A stretch of 64,000 nucleotides of DNA from Gandjariella thermophila (GCF_005405885.1 NZ_BJFL01000004.1:186001-250000), one strand, 5' to 3'; counted from the stretch's first letter, positions 1-9,721 are shown. Notes: generated from the letters alone by a model not told the origin. Numbers and translations are program-made.

Positions 1-205
1 GCACGATGATCCGGCCTTCCAGGGCCTCGGCGGGGTCGAAGCCGCGGACCTCGCCGGCGACCCGCACCGGATAGCCGGTGCCAGCCAGCCGGTCCACCCG
101 GTCCAGCACGCAGTTGCCCTGCTCGGCGGCCTTCCAGAAGGCGTCCAGCCCGATGCCGGTGGGCGCGATCACGCCGATGCCGGTGACGGCCAGTTCGCTC
201 ACCAT
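1..205 (-). CDS. Type II PKS chain length factor (KS-beta), N-terminal fragment
   Basis: The reading frame starts at an ATG at 205 and runs off the left edge, so only about 68 residues are visible. They begin [20 protein letters not shown], the usual N-terminus of a ketosynthase-fold protein. The position directly downstream of KS-alpha, with the start overlapping the KS-alpha stop, is the classical KS-alpha/KS-beta arrangement of aromatic polyketide clusters and implies translational coupling and heterodimer formation. The partner would help set chain length. The active-site region, where KS-beta typically has Gln instead of Cys, lies outside the window, so the KS-beta call rests on gene order. 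Confidence 0.85.
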   Translation of the reverse strand, partial: MVSELAVTGIGVIAPTGIGLDAFWKAAEQGNCVLDRVDRLAGTGYPVRVAGEVRGFDPAEALEGRIIV

Positions 206-1473
206 CGGCGCCCTCCCGCCCGTGCCAGCACGACGGCGGACTGGAACCCGCCGAACCCGCTGCCGACCGAGAGCACCGCGCGCAGCTCGCGCTCCCGCGC
301 CGTCCCGGGCACGTAGTCCAGGTCGCACTCCGGGTCGGGGTGCGTCAGGTTCGCGGTGGGCGGCACCACGCCGTGCGCCATGGCGAGCGCGCACGCGGCC
401 AGTTCGATCGCGCCGATCGCGCCCAGCGAGTGGCCGATCATGGACTTGATCGAACTCATCGGGGTGGCGTAGGCGTGCGCGCCGAGCGCCCGCTTCACCG
501 CGTTGGTCTCGTGCCGGTCGTTCTGCCTGGTGCCGGAACCGTGCGCGTTGACGTAGTCGACGTCCTCGGGCGCCATCCGGGCGTGGTCGAGCGCCCTGGT
601 GATCGCCTCGGCCATCTCCAGACCCTCCCTGGTCAACCCGGTCATGTGGTAGGCGTTGCCGAAGGTGGCGAAGCCGGCGAGCCGGCAGTACACGTGCGCG
701 CCGCGGGCCAGGGCACGGTCCAGTTCCTCCAGCACCAGCACGGCGGCGCCCTCGCCCATGACGAAGCCGTCGCGGTCCCGGTCGAACGGTCGGGACGCGT
801 GTTCCGGGTCGTCGTTGCGCACCGAGGTGGCCTGGATGGCGTCGAAGCAGGACATGGCGATCGGCGAGATGGGCGACTCGGCGGCGCCGGCCACCATCAC
901 GTCCGCCCGGCCCTCCTCGACGAGCTGGGCGGCGTAGCCGACCGCGTCCAAGCCGGCGGTGCAGCCGGTGGACACGGTCTGCACCGGGCCGCGCGCGCCC
1001 ACCTGCTCGGCGATCTCCGCGGCCAGCACGCTCGGCGTCAGCGCCAGGTGCAGGAACGGGCTGATCCGGTGGTGGTCGACCACCCACCGCCGGCCGGTGT
1101 CGCTGGTGACCACGTAGTCCTGCTCGAGCCGGGTGGTGCCGCCGACCGCGGACCCCATCGAGGTGCCGACCCGCCACGGGTCCTCCCGATCGAGGTCGAG
1201 CCCGGCGTCGGCGACCGCCTCGGCCGCGGCGACGGCGGCGAACTGCACGTACCGGTCCATCCGCCGGGCCCGGTCGGCGGAAAGGCCGTGCGCCGCCGGG
1301 TCCCAGTCGCACTCGGCCGCCACCTTGGACCGGAACCGGGTGGCGTCGAACAGGGTGGCCAGCCGGGTGGCGGTGCGGCCGGCGGTGAGCATGTCCCAGA
1401 ACGCCGGCACGCCGATCCCGCCGGGGGCGACCACGCCGACCCCGGTGACCGCGACCTGCCGGCCGGTTGTCAT
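199..1473 (-). CDS. Type II PKS beta-ketoacyl synthase, KS-alpha subunit (spore-pigment type)
   Basis: A 424-residue thiolase-fold condensing enzyme of normal KS-alpha length. The nucleophilic cysteine sits in [10 protein letters not shown], and the two catalytic histidine regions read [11 protein letters not shown] and [12 protein letters not shown]. It would catalyse iterative decarboxylative condensation of malonyl-ACP together with the chain length factor. The ATG start at 1473 overlaps the upstream cupin stop as ATGA, and the stop overlaps the KS-beta start. The gene order SchA/CurD protein, cupin, KS-alpha, KS-beta matches whiE/sch/cur spore-pigment clusters, so a grey or brown spore pigment is more likely than a diffusible antibiotic. 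ACP, cyclases and the rest would lie left of the window. Confidence 0.93.
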   Translation of the reverse strand: MTTGRQVAVTGVGVVAPGGIGVPAFWDMLTAGRTATRLATLFDATRFRSKVAAECDWDPAAHGLSADRARRMDRYVQFAAVAAAEAVADAGLDLDREDPWRVGTSMGSAVGGTTRLEQDYVVTSDTGRRWVVDHHRISPFLHLALTPSVLAAEIAEQVGARGPVQTVSTGCTAGLDAVGYAAQLVEEGRADVMVAGAAESPISPIAMSCFDAIQATSVRNDDPEHASRPFDRDRDGFVMGEGAAVLVLEELDRALARGAHVYCRLAGFATFGNAYHMTGLTREGLEMAEAITRALDHARMAPEDVDYVNAHGSGTRQNDRHETNAVKRALGAHAYATPMSSIKSMIGHSLGAIGAIELAACALAMAHGVVPPTANLTHPDPECDLDYVPGTARERELRAVLSVGSGFGGFQSAVVLARAGGRRW

Positions 1474-1859
1474 GTGGTTTGCTCCGTGTCCACGTGGCCG
1501 AGTTCCGGTCGCGGCGCGAGCGGGCACAGGTGGAAGACCGCCCGCGCCTCGACGTCGCCGGTGTTGCGCAGCCGGTGCCGCACCTCTTTCGGCACCAGCA
1601 GGCCCTGACCGGCGGCGAGGTGGTGGGGCACGCCGTCCAGGTCGACGGTCAGCTCGCCGTCCGTGACGTAGAGGAACTCCTCCGAGTACGGGTGGTAGTG
1701 CTCGGCGATCCGCTCGCCGGGCTGGATGATCGCGACGCCCAGGAACCCGGTGGTGGCGCCCACCGTGGCCGGGCCGAGCAGGACGCGGATGTCGCCGCCG
1801 CGCCTGGTGTTCGGCGTGATCTCGGCGACCGAGACGACACGGATCGTCTGCGCGGTCAT
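1470..1859 (-). CDS. Cupin-domain protein of the polyketide cluster (WhiE ORF II/CurC-like)
   Basis: A 129-residue single-domain cupin. Motif 1 is visible as [21 protein letters not shown] and motif 2 near [12 protein letters not shown], with the His/Glu residues that usually bind a metal. Small cupins of this kind occur at this position in whiE-type spore-pigment clusters, where a role in shaping or cyclising the polyketide has been suggested. The start overlaps the upstream gene's stop and the end overlaps the KS-alpha start (ATGA), so it is translated as part of the same operon. The reaction itself is not known. Confidence 0.85.
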   Translation of the reverse strand: MTAQTIRVVSVAEITPNTRRGGDIRVLLGPATVGATTGFLGVAIIQPGERIAEHYHPYSEEFLYVTDGELTVDLDGVPHHLAAGQGLLVPKEVRHRLRNTGDVEARAVFHLCPLAPRPELGHVDTEQTT

Positions 1860-2575
1860 GACGTGGCACTCCCCTCGGGTTGCGGATGGGATCGCGGCGC
1901 CGCCGCCCGGCGGTCGGTGAGCAGCCGCATCGCGCCGGCGCGGAACAGCTCCCGCCAGCCGTCCGGGCCGCGCAGGTCGGCGTCCAGCGCGAGCGCCCCG
2001 GCGAGCGCGCCGGGCGCGGGGCCGGCGGCCGCGGTGCTGGCCAGGTCGGCCAGCGCGTGGTCCAGCGGCGCGGGTGCGTCGAGCAGCCAGACCACCACGT
2101 CGCCGCGGGCGAACACGGTGCCGCGGGCGCCGGCCGGCGTTCCCCGGTCCACGCCGGCCAGCGCGTGGGCGACCGCGCCGCCCCGGCCAGCCAGCACCGG
2201 CACGAGCACCGCGTGCCGCTGCGCGCCGTCCGGGGGCGGACCGTCGTCGCCCACCCGGTGCAGCGTGGCGCGGGCGAAGAAGGCGGCAGCGGTGGCCGGG
2301 TCGTCCAGGTCCCGCCGCTCCACCAGGTGCGGGTTGATCGCCGCCTCGACCTCGCGCACCGCCGGCTGGGCGGCCAGGTGCCGCAGCGCGGCCCGCATGT
2401 CGCCCTCGATGTCCATCACCCGCACCACCCGGGTGCCGCGCATGAACACCGACGTGCGCACCAACCGGGTGTACCGGTCGACGGTGGGCGCCGGCCGGCC
2501 GTAGTTGGACAGGATCCCGGCGACCTCGGCCTCCGATCCCGGTTTGACCACGAAACTCAGCGCGTAACGTTGCAT
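1856..2575 (-). CDS. SchA/CurD-like domain protein (WhiE ORF I homolog)
   Basis: I chose the ATG at 2575 because AAGGAG lies at a good distance upstream and the protein then begins [13 protein letters not shown], which looks like a true N-terminus. The frame is open further upstream, but that extension would overlap the preceding gene and reads as arginine/glycine-rich noise. The 239-residue product looks like two ferredoxin-like dimeric alpha/beta units, typical of SchA/CurD proteins in spore-pigment clusters. Its biochemical role is unknown; it is presumed to assist pigment assembly or tailoring. It overlaps the cupin start by four bases. Confidence 0.8.
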   Translation of the reverse strand: MQRYALSFVVKPGSEAEVAGILSNYGRPAPTVDRYTRLVRTSVFMRGTRVVRVMDIEGDMRAALRHLAAQPAVREVEAAINPHLVERRDLDDPATAAAFFARATLHRVGDDGPPPDGAQRHAVLVPVLAGRGGAVAHALAGVDRGTPAGARGTVFARGDVVVWLLDAPAPLDHALADLASTAAAGPAPGALAGALALDADLRGPDGWRELFRAGAMRLLTDRRAAAPRSHPQPEGSATS

Positions 2576-2622
2576 GGCGGTCCGCTCCTTGCGCGTGTGC
2601 TCGTCGATGTCGTGCCGTGCGG

Positions 2623-2946
2623 TCACGTCTCGCGGACCACGTGAAAGCGCAGCGACTCGCGCTGTTCCAGGCAGTCCCGCATGGGTTTGACCATTTCCCG
2701 GTGTTCCGGGCTGCGTTCCCAGGCGAGAAAGTGTTCGGCGCTCTCCCATTCGCTGGTGATCAGCCACTGCCGGGAGTCCTCTGTGGACTGGCAGACCTGG
2801 TCGAGCAGGTGGCCGGGCACCCGGGCGACCTGGTGCCGGATCGCCTCGTAGGCGGCCAGGAACCGCTGCTCGGCGCCGTCCGCGACGCGGATGAGGAACA
2901 GCACCCTCAGCTTGCCGTCGCGGGAATTCCGCTGCCTGCGTCCCAT
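2623..2946 (-). CDS. Antibiotic biosynthesis monooxygenase (ABM) family protein
   Basis: A small protein (107 residues from the ATG at 2946) of the dimeric alpha/beta barrel fold. The pattern of a beta strand ([10 protein letters not shown]), a helix and then [20 protein letters not shown] is characteristic of ABM quinone-forming monooxygenases, which act on polyphenolic substrates without a cofactor. The start is preceded by a G-rich ribosome binding site; the open frame to 3135 has no sign of being translated. It is the first gene of the leftward polyketide operon, 47 bp from the SchA/CurD gene, and is probably an anthrone-type oxygenase for pigment maturation. Confidence 0.75.
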   Translation of the reverse strand: MGRRQRNSRDGKLRVLFLIRVADGAEQRFLAAYEAIRHQVARVPGHLLDQVCQSTEDSRQWLITSEWESAEHFLAWERSPEHREMVKPMRDCLEQRESLRFHVVRET

Positions 2947-3411
2947 CACCGACCCCCCCGTCGTCACGCCTACGTCAAGCCCTTCCTCCCGCACCGGATG
3001 CGCATACATGCGCGAGCCACTCGGCGTGCCGATTCCGCCGCGAATCAGCTCCGTACACCAACGGTCAGGGTCACGCCGACCGCCGGCACAATCACCACGC
3101 CCAGTGGTCCCGGTGACGGGAGATACGTCCCCCACTACTGGTTGGCGGGCTCCACGTTCGGACTGCGATGTCGAAAGCCGGAGAGCCAGCCGGAAGTCAG
3201 GTTAGGTCGCGATACCCCGGCCGGAGGACCCCAAACGGGGCCCTCCACACCATTGGGTGGGTGCGCAGCGCACGGATCGACAGCGCCGAAGGCGGCCGCC
3301 GATACTCTCCACGCGCCGGCGGCCCGCCTCGACCCGACCGTCGCGCGTTTCGCGGCGACGTGCGAGCCGGAACGGGCCTGCCGGCGCGCGCGCCGGTGAC
3401 GGGGAAAGCGA
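2947..3411. other. Intergenic region: promoter side of the polyketide operon and 3' side of the NlpC/P60 gene
   Basis: Both flanking genes point left, so this 465-bp gap must hold the end of the NlpC/P60 transcript and the promoter of the polyketide genes. A short CCCC-AAAC-GGGG hairpin lies at 3229-3240. I see no convincing gene, tRNA or riboswitch. The open frames across it have no plausible start or composition. Confidence 0.5.
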
Positions 3412-4446
3412 TTACAGCCGCTTGGCCGCGTAGAAGTCGCCGTAGCTGGCGATGGTGTGCACGCCGACCGGCACGCCCTCGGTGGGCGCGTCAACCATCT
3501 TGCCGCCGCCGACGGCGATGCCCACGTGGTGGATGGAACTGGCCGAGCTGCCGAAGAAGACCAGGTCGCCCGGCTGGATGTCGCCTTCGGACACCGGGCT
3601 GCCCTCGCCGTACTGGGAGCTGGCCGAGCGCGGCAGGTCCACTCCGGCCTGCTTCCACGCCCACTGGGTCAGGCCCGAGCAGTCGAAGCCGGTGCTGGGG
3701 CTGGAGCCGCCCCACACGTAGGGCTTGCCGCACTGGGACAGCGCGGCCTGCAGGGCGGTCGCGGTGGGGCCGCTGCCGACGTTGACCGAGCCGCAGCTCA
3801 CGCTGCCGGTCAGCGTCGACTTCTGCGCCGAGCTCAGCTTGGATAGCGCCTGCCGCACCTGCGCGATCTGGCCCTGCAGGTCCCGCTGGTGCGCGGCGAT
3901 GGAACTGGTCAGCTTTGCCGCGGCGTCGGTGGCGGCCTGGGCGCGGTTGCGGGCGTCCGCCGCGCGCTTGCGGGCGTCCGCGGCCTGCTGGGTCGCCGCG
4001 TCCAGCTTGGCCATGGCCTCGTTGTTCTCCCCGGCCAGCAGGTCCAGCGCGGCGGCCCGGTCCAGGTAGTCACGCGCCGATGTGCTGGTGAGTAACGCGG
4101 ACAGCTGGTTGAACCGGGCGCCCTGGTAGGAGGCCGTGGCGAGCTGGTCGACCTGGCCGCGCACCTGGTCCTCGGCGGCGCGGGCCTGCTGCTCGGCTCC
4201 GCTGGCCTGGGCCAGGTCCGCGTTGTCCTTGTCCAGTTCGGCCTGCTTGGCCTTGAGGTCGTCCTGCGCCTTGAGCAGGTCGTTGTTCACCTGCTCGGCC
4301 TGCCTGCTCAGCTGCTGGAACTGCTGGAGCGCGTCCTGGGTGTTGTTGGGGTCGGCCTTCGCCGGGGAGGCCACCGCGGCCACGGCGACCACCGCGCCTG
4401 CCGCCAGCGCGCCACGGGTCGTGCGCTTCGGGAGTGACGAGGTCAC
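3412..4446 (-). CDS. Secreted NlpC/P60 (C40) peptidoglycan endopeptidase, RipA-like
   Basis: The product is 344 residues with a GTG start at 4446 behind GGAAGGAG. A signal peptide covers about residues 1-31 (hydrophobic run [16 protein letters not shown]). A long coiled-coil region of about 180 residues, rich in A, Q, K and D, follows. The C-terminal NlpC/P60 domain carries the catalytic Cys in [12 protein letters not shown] and the His in HHVGIAVG. Such proteins cleave D-Glu-mDAP bonds in peptidoglycan stem peptides during septation and growth, and the coiled coil usually blocks the active site until processed. It stands alone between divergent rnz and the polyketide genes. Confidence 0.92.
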   Translation of the reverse strand: MTSSLPKRTTRGALAAGAVVAVAAVASPAKADPNNTQDALQQFQQLSRQAEQVNNDLLKAQDDLKAKQAELDKDNADLAQASGAEQQARAAEDQVRGQVDQLATASYQGARFNQLSALLTSTSARDYLDRAAALDLLAGENNEAMAKLDAATQQAADARKRAADARNRAQAATDAAAKLTSSIAAHQRDLQGQIAQVRQALSKLSSAQKSTLTGSVSCGSVNVGSGPTATALQAALSQCGKPYVWGGSSPSTGFDCSGLTQWAWKQAGVDLPRSASSQYGEGSPVSEGDIQPGDLVFFGSSASSIHHVGIAVGGGKMVDAPTEGVPVGVHTIASYGDFYAAKRL

Positions 4447-4468
4447 CGCTCGGGGCTCCTTCCTCGGT

Positions 4469-4482
4469 CTGTCCTGGGACAG
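4469..4482. promoter_or_regulatory. Short palindrome in the leader of the NlpC/P60 gene
   Basis: CTGTCC-TG-GGACAG is a perfect 6-bp inverted repeat 23 bp upstream of the GTG start of the cell-wall hydrolase. It could be an operator or a small leader hairpin close to the ribosome binding site. A single copy and its short length make it weak evidence. Confidence 0.25.
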
Positions 4483-4682
4483 CCTGCGCCGTCGGGGGAT
4501 CGGCTTCCGAAGGTCGCGGCGAGGCTACGCAACCCCACCCTGCCGTGTCCAATCCCCCGGTCACGGCGGCGCGAAGCGTTCAGCGCGCCGAACTGACCAG
4601 CGGAAAACCTTCAGGTCGCGGTACCGGTGTGTGGTGGTGGGATCACCGACCGTCCGGCGCCGGGCTGGGTAGCCTCGCCGGC

Positions 4683-5600
4683 GTGTCCGTTCGCGAGCTG
4701 GTGGTGCTGGGCACCGCGAGCCAGGTGCCCGGCCGGCGCCGCAACCACAACGGCTACCTGCTGCGCTGGGACGGCGAGGGGCTGCTGTTCGACCCGGGTG
4801 AGGGCACCCAGCGGCAGATGCTGCTGGCCGGCGTCGCCGCGAACGACATCACCCGGATCTGCGTCAGCCACTTCCACGGCGACCACTGCCTCGGTCTGCC
4901 CGGCGTGGTGCAACGGCTGTCCCTGGACCGGGTGGCGCACCCGGTGCACGCGCACTACCCGGCGTCGGGCGGCCACTTCTTCGCCCGGCTGCGCGCGGCC
5001 AGCGCTTTCCACGAGACGGCGGAGATCCGGGAGGAACCGGTCGATGTGGACGGTCCGGTCGCGTCCGGCGCGTTCGGCACGCTGGAGGCGCGGCGGCTGG
5101 AGCACCCGGTGGAGTCCTTCGGGTACCGGCTGGTCGAGCCGGACGGGCGGCGCATCGTGCCGGAACTGCTGTCCCGGTTCGGCGTCAGCGGCCCTCGGGT
5201 CGGCGAGTTGCAGCGCGCCGGCGCACTGGAGGTCGCCGGCCGCACGGTGACCCTGGAACGGGTCAGCGTGCCCCGGCCCGGCCAGCGGTTCGCGTTCGTC
5301 ATGGACACCCGGCTCTGCGACGGGGTGTACGCGCTGGCCGAGGGCGCGGACCTGCTGGTGATCGAGTCGACGTTCCTGGCCGAGGACGCCGGCCTGGCCG
5401 CGGAGTACGGCCACCTGACCGCGGCGCAGGCGGCCGCGGTGGCCGCCGAGTGCGGCGTGCGCCGGCTGGTGCTCACCCACTTCTCCCAGCGCTACCCGGA
5501 CCCGAAGCGGTTCGCCGAGGAGGCGGCGGAGGTGTTCGACGGGGACATCGTGGTCGCCGAGGACCTGACCCGCGTCGCGGTGCCCAGGCGCCGCCGGTGA
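4683..5600 (+). CDS. rnz: Ribonuclease Z (tRNA 3' endonuclease)
   Basis: A metallo-beta-lactamase-fold enzyme of 305 residues, the normal bacterial RNase Z length. The zinc motif HFHGDH is at about residues 63-68 and the C-terminal metal ligand in LTHFSQRY. It matures tRNA 3' ends. The GTG at 4683 was chosen because [20 protein letters not shown] matches the family N-terminus; the frame remains open to 4434, but that part lies over the divergent NlpC/P60 promoter. It is monocistronic and converges with the DUF3048 gene, whose stop lies only 18 bp away. Confidence 0.92.
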   Translation: MSVRELVVLGTASQVPGRRRNHNGYLLRWDGEGLLFDPGEGTQRQMLLAGVAANDITRICVSHFHGDHCLGLPGVVQRLSLDRVAHPVHAHYPASGGHFFARLRAASAFHETAEIREEPVDVDGPVASGAFGTLEARRLEHPVESFGYRLVEPDGRRIVPELLSRFGVSGPRVGELQRAGALEVAGRTVTLERVSVPRPGQRFAFVMDTRLCDGVYALAEGADLLVIESTFLAEDAGLAAEYGHLTAAQAAAVAAECGVRRLVLTHFSQRYPDPKRFAEEAAEVFDGDIVVAEDLTRVAVPRRRR

Positions 5601-5618
5601 CCACGCGCGGGCGCGGGT

Positions 5619-6596
5619 TCAGGCCGGCACGAGGAGGATCCACACCTGGCCGGGGGCCAGCGGCAGCGGCTGCCCGCCGGGCGTGGTGTAGCTGGTCGGG
5701 TCCTGCGGGCCGGGCCGCGACCAGGTGGCCGGGAACGCCTGCCCGTCGCGGAGCACCGTGGCGGCACCCTGGCCGACGGTCTGCGCTACCGGCGACACGT
5801 TGCCCAGCGCGTCCTCCACGTACGGACTGTTGTGCGTGGCGACCCGCTGGATCACGACGGTGCTGGCGGCCAGCCGGCCGGCCTCGGTGGACACGAACGG
5901 GCTGCCGTCCATGGTCACCAGCCACTGGCCCGGCGGCGCCCAGTGGAAGTCGTAGGACGCCGCCTGGTACTGCACGTGCTGGTCGGCGGTGGGCACCCCG
6001 CCGGGCGGGGCCGGTCCGAACTGCAGCACCTGCCTGGGCGCTCCGGTGCCCAGCGGCAGGTCCGCGGGGTGCACGTAGAGGTTGTGCGGCGTGGGGCGGC
6101 GGTTGTCCCGGAAGTAGGCGTTCGGCACCTGCGCCGGGGAGGCATTGACCACGGAGGCGGCCTGGATCATCGGCAGCAGCGGCGGCGCGGCACCGGAGTA
6201 GCCGAGGGTCGGCCGGCCGTACTCGGGCAGCAGTTCCAGGTCGGACTCGCGGGCGCTGCGCACCGGGCCGACCACGGGGGGCAGGCGGGTGCCGAACACC
6301 GCGGCGATCCGGGTCAACCCGCCCTCGACGGGTTCGACGTAGATGACGTCCGCGCCGGCCAACCCGGTGTGCGGGCGCGCGGGGGCGACATTGTCGATCT
6401 TGATGACCCGTACCGGCGGCTGGGCCGGCGGCGGTGGCGGCGGCGTGGTGGTCGGCGTTCCGGTGGTGGTGAGCGGCAGGGGCGGGGGCGGCGGGGCGGC
6501 GTGCGGGTGACGGCTCAGCAGCACGGCCGTCACCGTGCCGGCCACGGCCACCGCGGCGACCGCCGCCAGCGCCACCACCGTCCGCCGCCTGCGCAT
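5619..6596 (-). CDS. DUF3048 domain protein, membrane-anchored (YerB-like)
   Basis: The 325-residue product has an N-terminal membrane anchor (VVALAAVAAVAVAGTVTAVLL, about residues 7-27). A proline/threonine-rich linker of some 30 residues follows, then a DUF3048 module starting near RVIKIDNVAPARPHTGLAGA. The phrases VGPVRSARESDLELL and PPGQWLVTMDG are typical of the family. The anchor has no lipobox cysteine. The domain faces the outside of the cell; its function is unknown, with suspected cell-envelope roles. It converges on rnz and has no operon partner. Confidence 0.8.
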   Translation of the reverse strand: MRRRRTVVALAAVAAVAVAGTVTAVLLSRHPHAAPPPPPLPLTTTGTPTTTPPPPPPAQPPVRVIKIDNVAPARPHTGLAGADVIYVEPVEGGLTRIAAVFGTRLPPVVGPVRSARESDLELLPEYGRPTLGYSGAAPPLLPMIQAASVVNASPAQVPNAYFRDNRRPTPHNLYVHPADLPLGTGAPRQVLQFGPAPPGGVPTADQHVQYQAASYDFHWAPPGQWLVTMDGSPFVSTEAGRLAASTVVIQRVATHNSPYVEDALGNVSPVAQTVGQGAATVLRDGQAFPATWSRPGPQDPTSYTTPGGQPLPLAPGQVWILLVPA

Positions 6597-6749
6597 GCGT
6601 CAACTCCTTGTCCGCGGGTTGAGCGCCGCGGTCGCTTCCGTGCCGCGGCTTGACGCGATCACCGGAACTCCCTTGGTCGCTCCCGGGATGAAACGGTACG
6701 CCCGGCTGGCGACGTGCGGGATCGGATGAAGCGGCCGAGGATGCCGCGG

Positions 6750-7409
6750 CTACCAGCCGGCCATCGCGGAGGCGGCCACGCCGAGGTCGGCGACCAGGCG
6801 CCGGTAGGCGTCCTCCCGGGCCTCCGGGTCGGGGGCGCGCAGCACGGACGACGGGTGCACGGTGGCCACCACGACCAGCGGGTCGGCGTCGTCGGCGTAG
6901 CGGGGGCCGTCCAGCAGCTCGCCGCGGTGCGCGGTGACCCGGAAGGAGGTGCCGAGCAGCGCCTGTGCGGCGGTGGCACCGAGACACACCGCGAACTCCG
7001 GGCGGACCACGCCCAGCTCGGCGGCCAGCCACGGCCAGCAGGCCACCACCTCGGTGCGGCTGGGTTTCTTGTGGATGCGCTGCTTGCCATGCACCCGCTC
7101 GAACTTGAAGTGCTTCACCGCGTTGGTGAGATACACCGAGTCACGCGGCAGGCCGGCCTCCTCGAGTGCGCGGTTCAGCAGCCGCCCGGCCGGCCCGACG
7201 AACGGCGCGCCCTGCCGGTCCTCGCGGTCGCCGGGCTGCTCGCCGATCATCATCAGCCGCGCCCGCGGCGACCCCTGGCCGAACACCGTCTGGGTAGCGT
7301 CGCGGTACAGGGAACATCCCCGGCATCCGCTCGCCGCCTCGCGGAGCTCGTCGATGCCGGCCCCGGAAGGCACGAACGGTGCCGCGCTCTGCCGCTGCGC
7401 CACGCCCAT
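6750..7409 (-). CDS. udgX: UdgX-type uracil-DNA glycosylase-fold protein (covalent uracil-DNA binder)
   Basis: From the ATG at 7409 (AGGGA ribosome binding site) the protein has 219 residues. It has family 4-type iron-sulfur cysteines (C29 and C32 in CRGC, then C124 and C142), the GEQPGDRED motif near residue 56, and HPSS near 185. Decisive is the extra loop KQRIH at 109-113, the equivalent of the KRRIH loop of Mycobacterium smegmatis UdgX. There the histidine becomes covalently linked to the abasic sugar, so the protein stays cross-linked to DNA rather than turning over. A repair or uracil-sensing role is likely. The subfamily call is by motif reading. Confidence 0.88.
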   Translation of the reverse strand: MGVAQRQSAAPFVPSGAGIDELREAASGCRGCSLYRDATQTVFGQGSPRARLMMIGEQPGDREDRQGAPFVGPAGRLLNRALEEAGLPRDSVYLTNAVKHFKFERVHGKQRIHKKPSRTEVVACWPWLAAELGVVRPEFAVCLGATAAQALLGTSFRVTAHRGELLDGPRYADDADPLVVVATVHPSSVLRAPDPEAREDAYRRLVADLGVAASAMAGW

Positions 7410-7756
7410 CGCCGTCCCTGGAAAGCGTCGGCTGTCAGTGCCCGTCCCCGAACGCGCGCCGCCGGGGCGCGACGGAGACATGGCACGTGTCCGGGAGCTC
7501 CCAGGGGGAGTGCCCGCATCGGCGGCCCGCGAAACCGGGCAGCGCACCCGCGGCGAGGCGGGTGATCCACGTGCGGTGGGTGACGGCGGGCCGAGGGACC
7601 CCACATCCCCTCGGCCCGCCGCGCTCGACCCCCCGACGTGCAGCTACGCGCTCCGGACGCGGCCGGTTCACCGCGACGCGGAAAATCGCCGATCCCGTGA
7701 CGTGGCTTTCCGGATCGGCTGGCGCGGTAGCTCCCCGCATCAGCCGCCGGCGCGGT
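7410..7756. other. Intergenic region upstream of udgX
   Basis: This 347-bp gap lies between the cobK stop and the udgX start, both leftward genes, and should contain the udgX promoter. The open frames crossing it are compositional (arginine, proline and serine-rich). I see no hairpin terminator, SOS-type box or RNA gene. Confidence 0.4.
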
Positions 7757-8500
7757 TCAGCCGAGCACACCGGCCAGCCAGGCGAGCGCGCCCGCCACGG
7801 TCTCCACGTGCGGCGCGTCCGGGGCGGGTGGTCGGCGCACGATCAGCACCGGCAACCGGAGTCGGCGGGCGGCCACCAGCTTGGCCGAGGTCGCCGCTCC
7901 CCCGCTGTCCTTGGTGACCAGCACGTCGATCCGGTGCCGGCGCAGCAACTCCAGCTCGCCGTCCACTGTGTACGGTCCACGGTCGCGCAGCAGGTGGGCG
8001 CGGCGCGGCAGCGGCGGTGCCGGGTCGTCCACGGTGCGGATCAGGAACCAGTGCGCGGCGAGGCCGGCGAACGCGGCCAACCCCTGCCGGCCGATGCTGA
8101 GGAACACCCGCTCGCCCAGCCCGGCGAGGGTGTCGGCGGCCGCCGGCAGGGACGGCACCCAGCGCCAGTCGTCGCCGGGTTCCGGTCGCCAGCCGGGGCG
8201 GCGCAGCACCAGCAGCGGAACCCCGAGCGCGGTGGTCGCGGCCACGGCGGAGGCGGTGATGTGCGCGGCGAACGGGTGGGTGGCGTCGATCACCGCGGCC
8301 ACCCGTTCCGCGCGCAGCCACCGGGCCAGCCCCTCCGGGCCGCCGAACCCGCCGACCCGCACCTCGCCGTCCGGCAGGACCGGCGCCGCGACGCGACCGG
8401 CCAGCGAGGACACCACGCGCAGGCCGGCGCGCCCGGTCAGCGCCTCGGCCAGCCGCCTGGCCTCGGCCGTGCCGCCGAGCACCAGCACCGTGGCCGGCAT
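7757..8500 (-). CDS. cobK: Cobalt-precorrin-6A reductase
   Basis: The 247-residue protein starts at the ATG at 8500 behind GGGAGGTG. It shows the N-terminal nucleotide-binding motif VLVLGGTAEARRLA, then DATHPFAAHIT, VFLSIGRQG and LVTKDSGG, all hallmarks of CobK/CbiJ. It reduces precorrin-6A with NAD(P)H during corrin ring synthesis. It is divergent from cbiD with only 49 bp between the starts, so the two probably share a promoter region; no cobalamin riboswitch fits in that space. The pair implies de novo cobalamin synthesis, with the remaining genes elsewhere. Confidence 0.92.
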   Translation of the reverse strand: MPATVLVLGGTAEARRLAEALTGRAGLRVVSSLAGRVAAPVLPDGEVRVGGFGGPEGLARWLRAERVAAVIDATHPFAAHITASAVAATTALGVPLLVLRRPGWRPEPGDDWRWVPSLPAAADTLAGLGERVFLSIGRQGLAAFAGLAAHWFLIRTVDDPAPPLPRRAHLLRDRGPYTVDGELELLRRHRIDVLVTKDSGGAATSAKLVAARRLRLPVLIVRRPPAPDAPHVETVAGALAWLAGVLG

Positions 8501-8549
8501 CGCACCACCTCCCGTCCGGCTCGCCGGGGTCGCCCTGCATGCTGACGGG

Positions 8550-9653
8550 GTGGCACGGCGCGGCGGCAACGAACCCCCCGGCGGTCTGCGGTACGGGTGG
8601 ACCACCGGCGCCTGCGCGACCGCCGCCACCAAGGCCGCCTACACCGCGCTGCTCACCGGCGAGTTCCCCGACCCGGTGGAGATCGCGCTGCCCAAGGGCC
8701 AGCGGCCGGCGTTCGCGCTCGCCCGCGAGGAGCTGCGGGACGCGGCGGCGTGCGCCGGGGTGGTCAAGGACGCCGGCGACGACCCGGACGTCACGCACGG
8801 CGCCCTGGTCAGCGCGACCGTGCGGATCGGGGCGGCGGGCGGCGGCGTGGTGTTCCGCGCCGGTCCGGGCGTGGGCACGGTCACCAAGCCGGGGTTACCG
8901 CTGCCGGTCGGCGAGCCGGCGATCAACCCGGTGCCGCGCCGGATGATCCGGGAGGTGGTCGCCGAGGTGGCCACCCGGCACGGCGGCAGCGGGGACGTGG
9001 TGGTGGAGATCGCCGTGGACGGCGGCGCGGAACTCGCCCGGCGCACCTGGAACCCGCGGCTGGGCATCCTCGGTGGACTGTCCATCCTGGGCACCACCGG
9101 CGTGGTGGTGCCGTACTCGTGCTCGGCGTGGATCGACAGCATCCGCCGGGGCGTCGACGTGGCCCGCGCCGCCGGCTACCGGCACGTGGCCGGCTGCACC
9201 GGCAGCACGTCGGAGCGGGTCGCCGCCGAGCTGTACGGGCTGCCCGAGGATGCCCTGCTGGACATGGGCGACTTCGCCGGCGCGGTGCTGAAGTACCTGC
9301 GCCGGCACCCGGTGCCCCGGCTGACCATCGCCGGTGGGGTGGGCAAGCTGGCCAAGCTCGCCGAGGGGCATCTCGACCTGCACTCCGGGCGCTCGCAGGT
9401 GAACCCTGCCCTGCTGGCGGAGCTGGCCCGCCAGGCAGGGGCGGGCGGGTCGCTGGCCGAGGAGGTCGGCGCGGCGAACACCGCGCTGGCGGCGCTGCGG
9501 CTGTGCGCCGACGCCGGCCTGCCGCTGGGCGATCTGGTGGCCGAGCGGGCCAGGCGGACCGCCGCGGGGGTGCTGCGCGAGGCGCCGGTCGCGGTGGACG
9601 TGCTGGTGATCGACCGGGCCGGCACCATCGTCGGCCGCGCCGGACCGGCCTAG
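8550..9653 (+). CDS. cbiD: Cobalt-precorrin-5B (C1)-methyltransferase
   Basis: The product is 367 residues if translation starts at the GTG at 8550. The diagnostic N-terminus LRYGWTTGACATAATKAA is complete, and the family motifs PINPVPRRMI-like (AINPVPRRMI) and GVGKLAKLAEGHLDLHSG are present. It methylates C1 of the corrin ring using SAM. The start is uncertain because the upstream bases hold no good Shine-Dalgarno sequence; the frame is open much further, but that would cross cobK. CbiD is usually associated with the anaerobic route, yet many actinobacteria mix CbiD with aerobic-type genes. Confidence 0.9.
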   Translation: MARRGGNEPPGGLRYGWTTGACATAATKAAYTALLTGEFPDPVEIALPKGQRPAFALAREELRDAAACAGVVKDAGDDPDVTHGALVSATVRIGAAGGGVVFRAGPGVGTVTKPGLPLPVGEPAINPVPRRMIREVVAEVATRHGGSGDVVVEIAVDGGAELARRTWNPRLGILGGLSILGTTGVVVPYSCSAWIDSIRRGVDVARAAGYRHVAGCTGSTSERVAAELYGLPEDALLDMGDFAGAVLKYLRRHPVPRLTIAGGVGKLAKLAEGHLDLHSGRSQVNPALLAELARQAGAGGSLAEEVGAANTALAALRLCADAGLPLGDLVAERARRTAAGVLREAPVAVDVLVIDRAGTIVGRAGPA

Positions 9654-9721
9654 TCCGCTCGCCGCGACCGGGCGCGGATGCGGAGACCTCGGCCGCCGCC
9701 GGCGCTGCCGTCAAAAAGCGG

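Noticed and set aside
4447-4682. Possible ydaO-type c-di-AMP riboswitch upstream of the NlpC/P60 gene
   Set aside because: The genomic setting is classic, but the leader lacks the conserved GGGUGAAUC and CAGCUAACCUCG core sequences; only a short palindrome is present.
8501-8549. Cobalamin riboswitch between cobK and cbiD
   Set aside because: The gap between the divergent starts is 49 bp, too short for the element, and no B12-box is seen.
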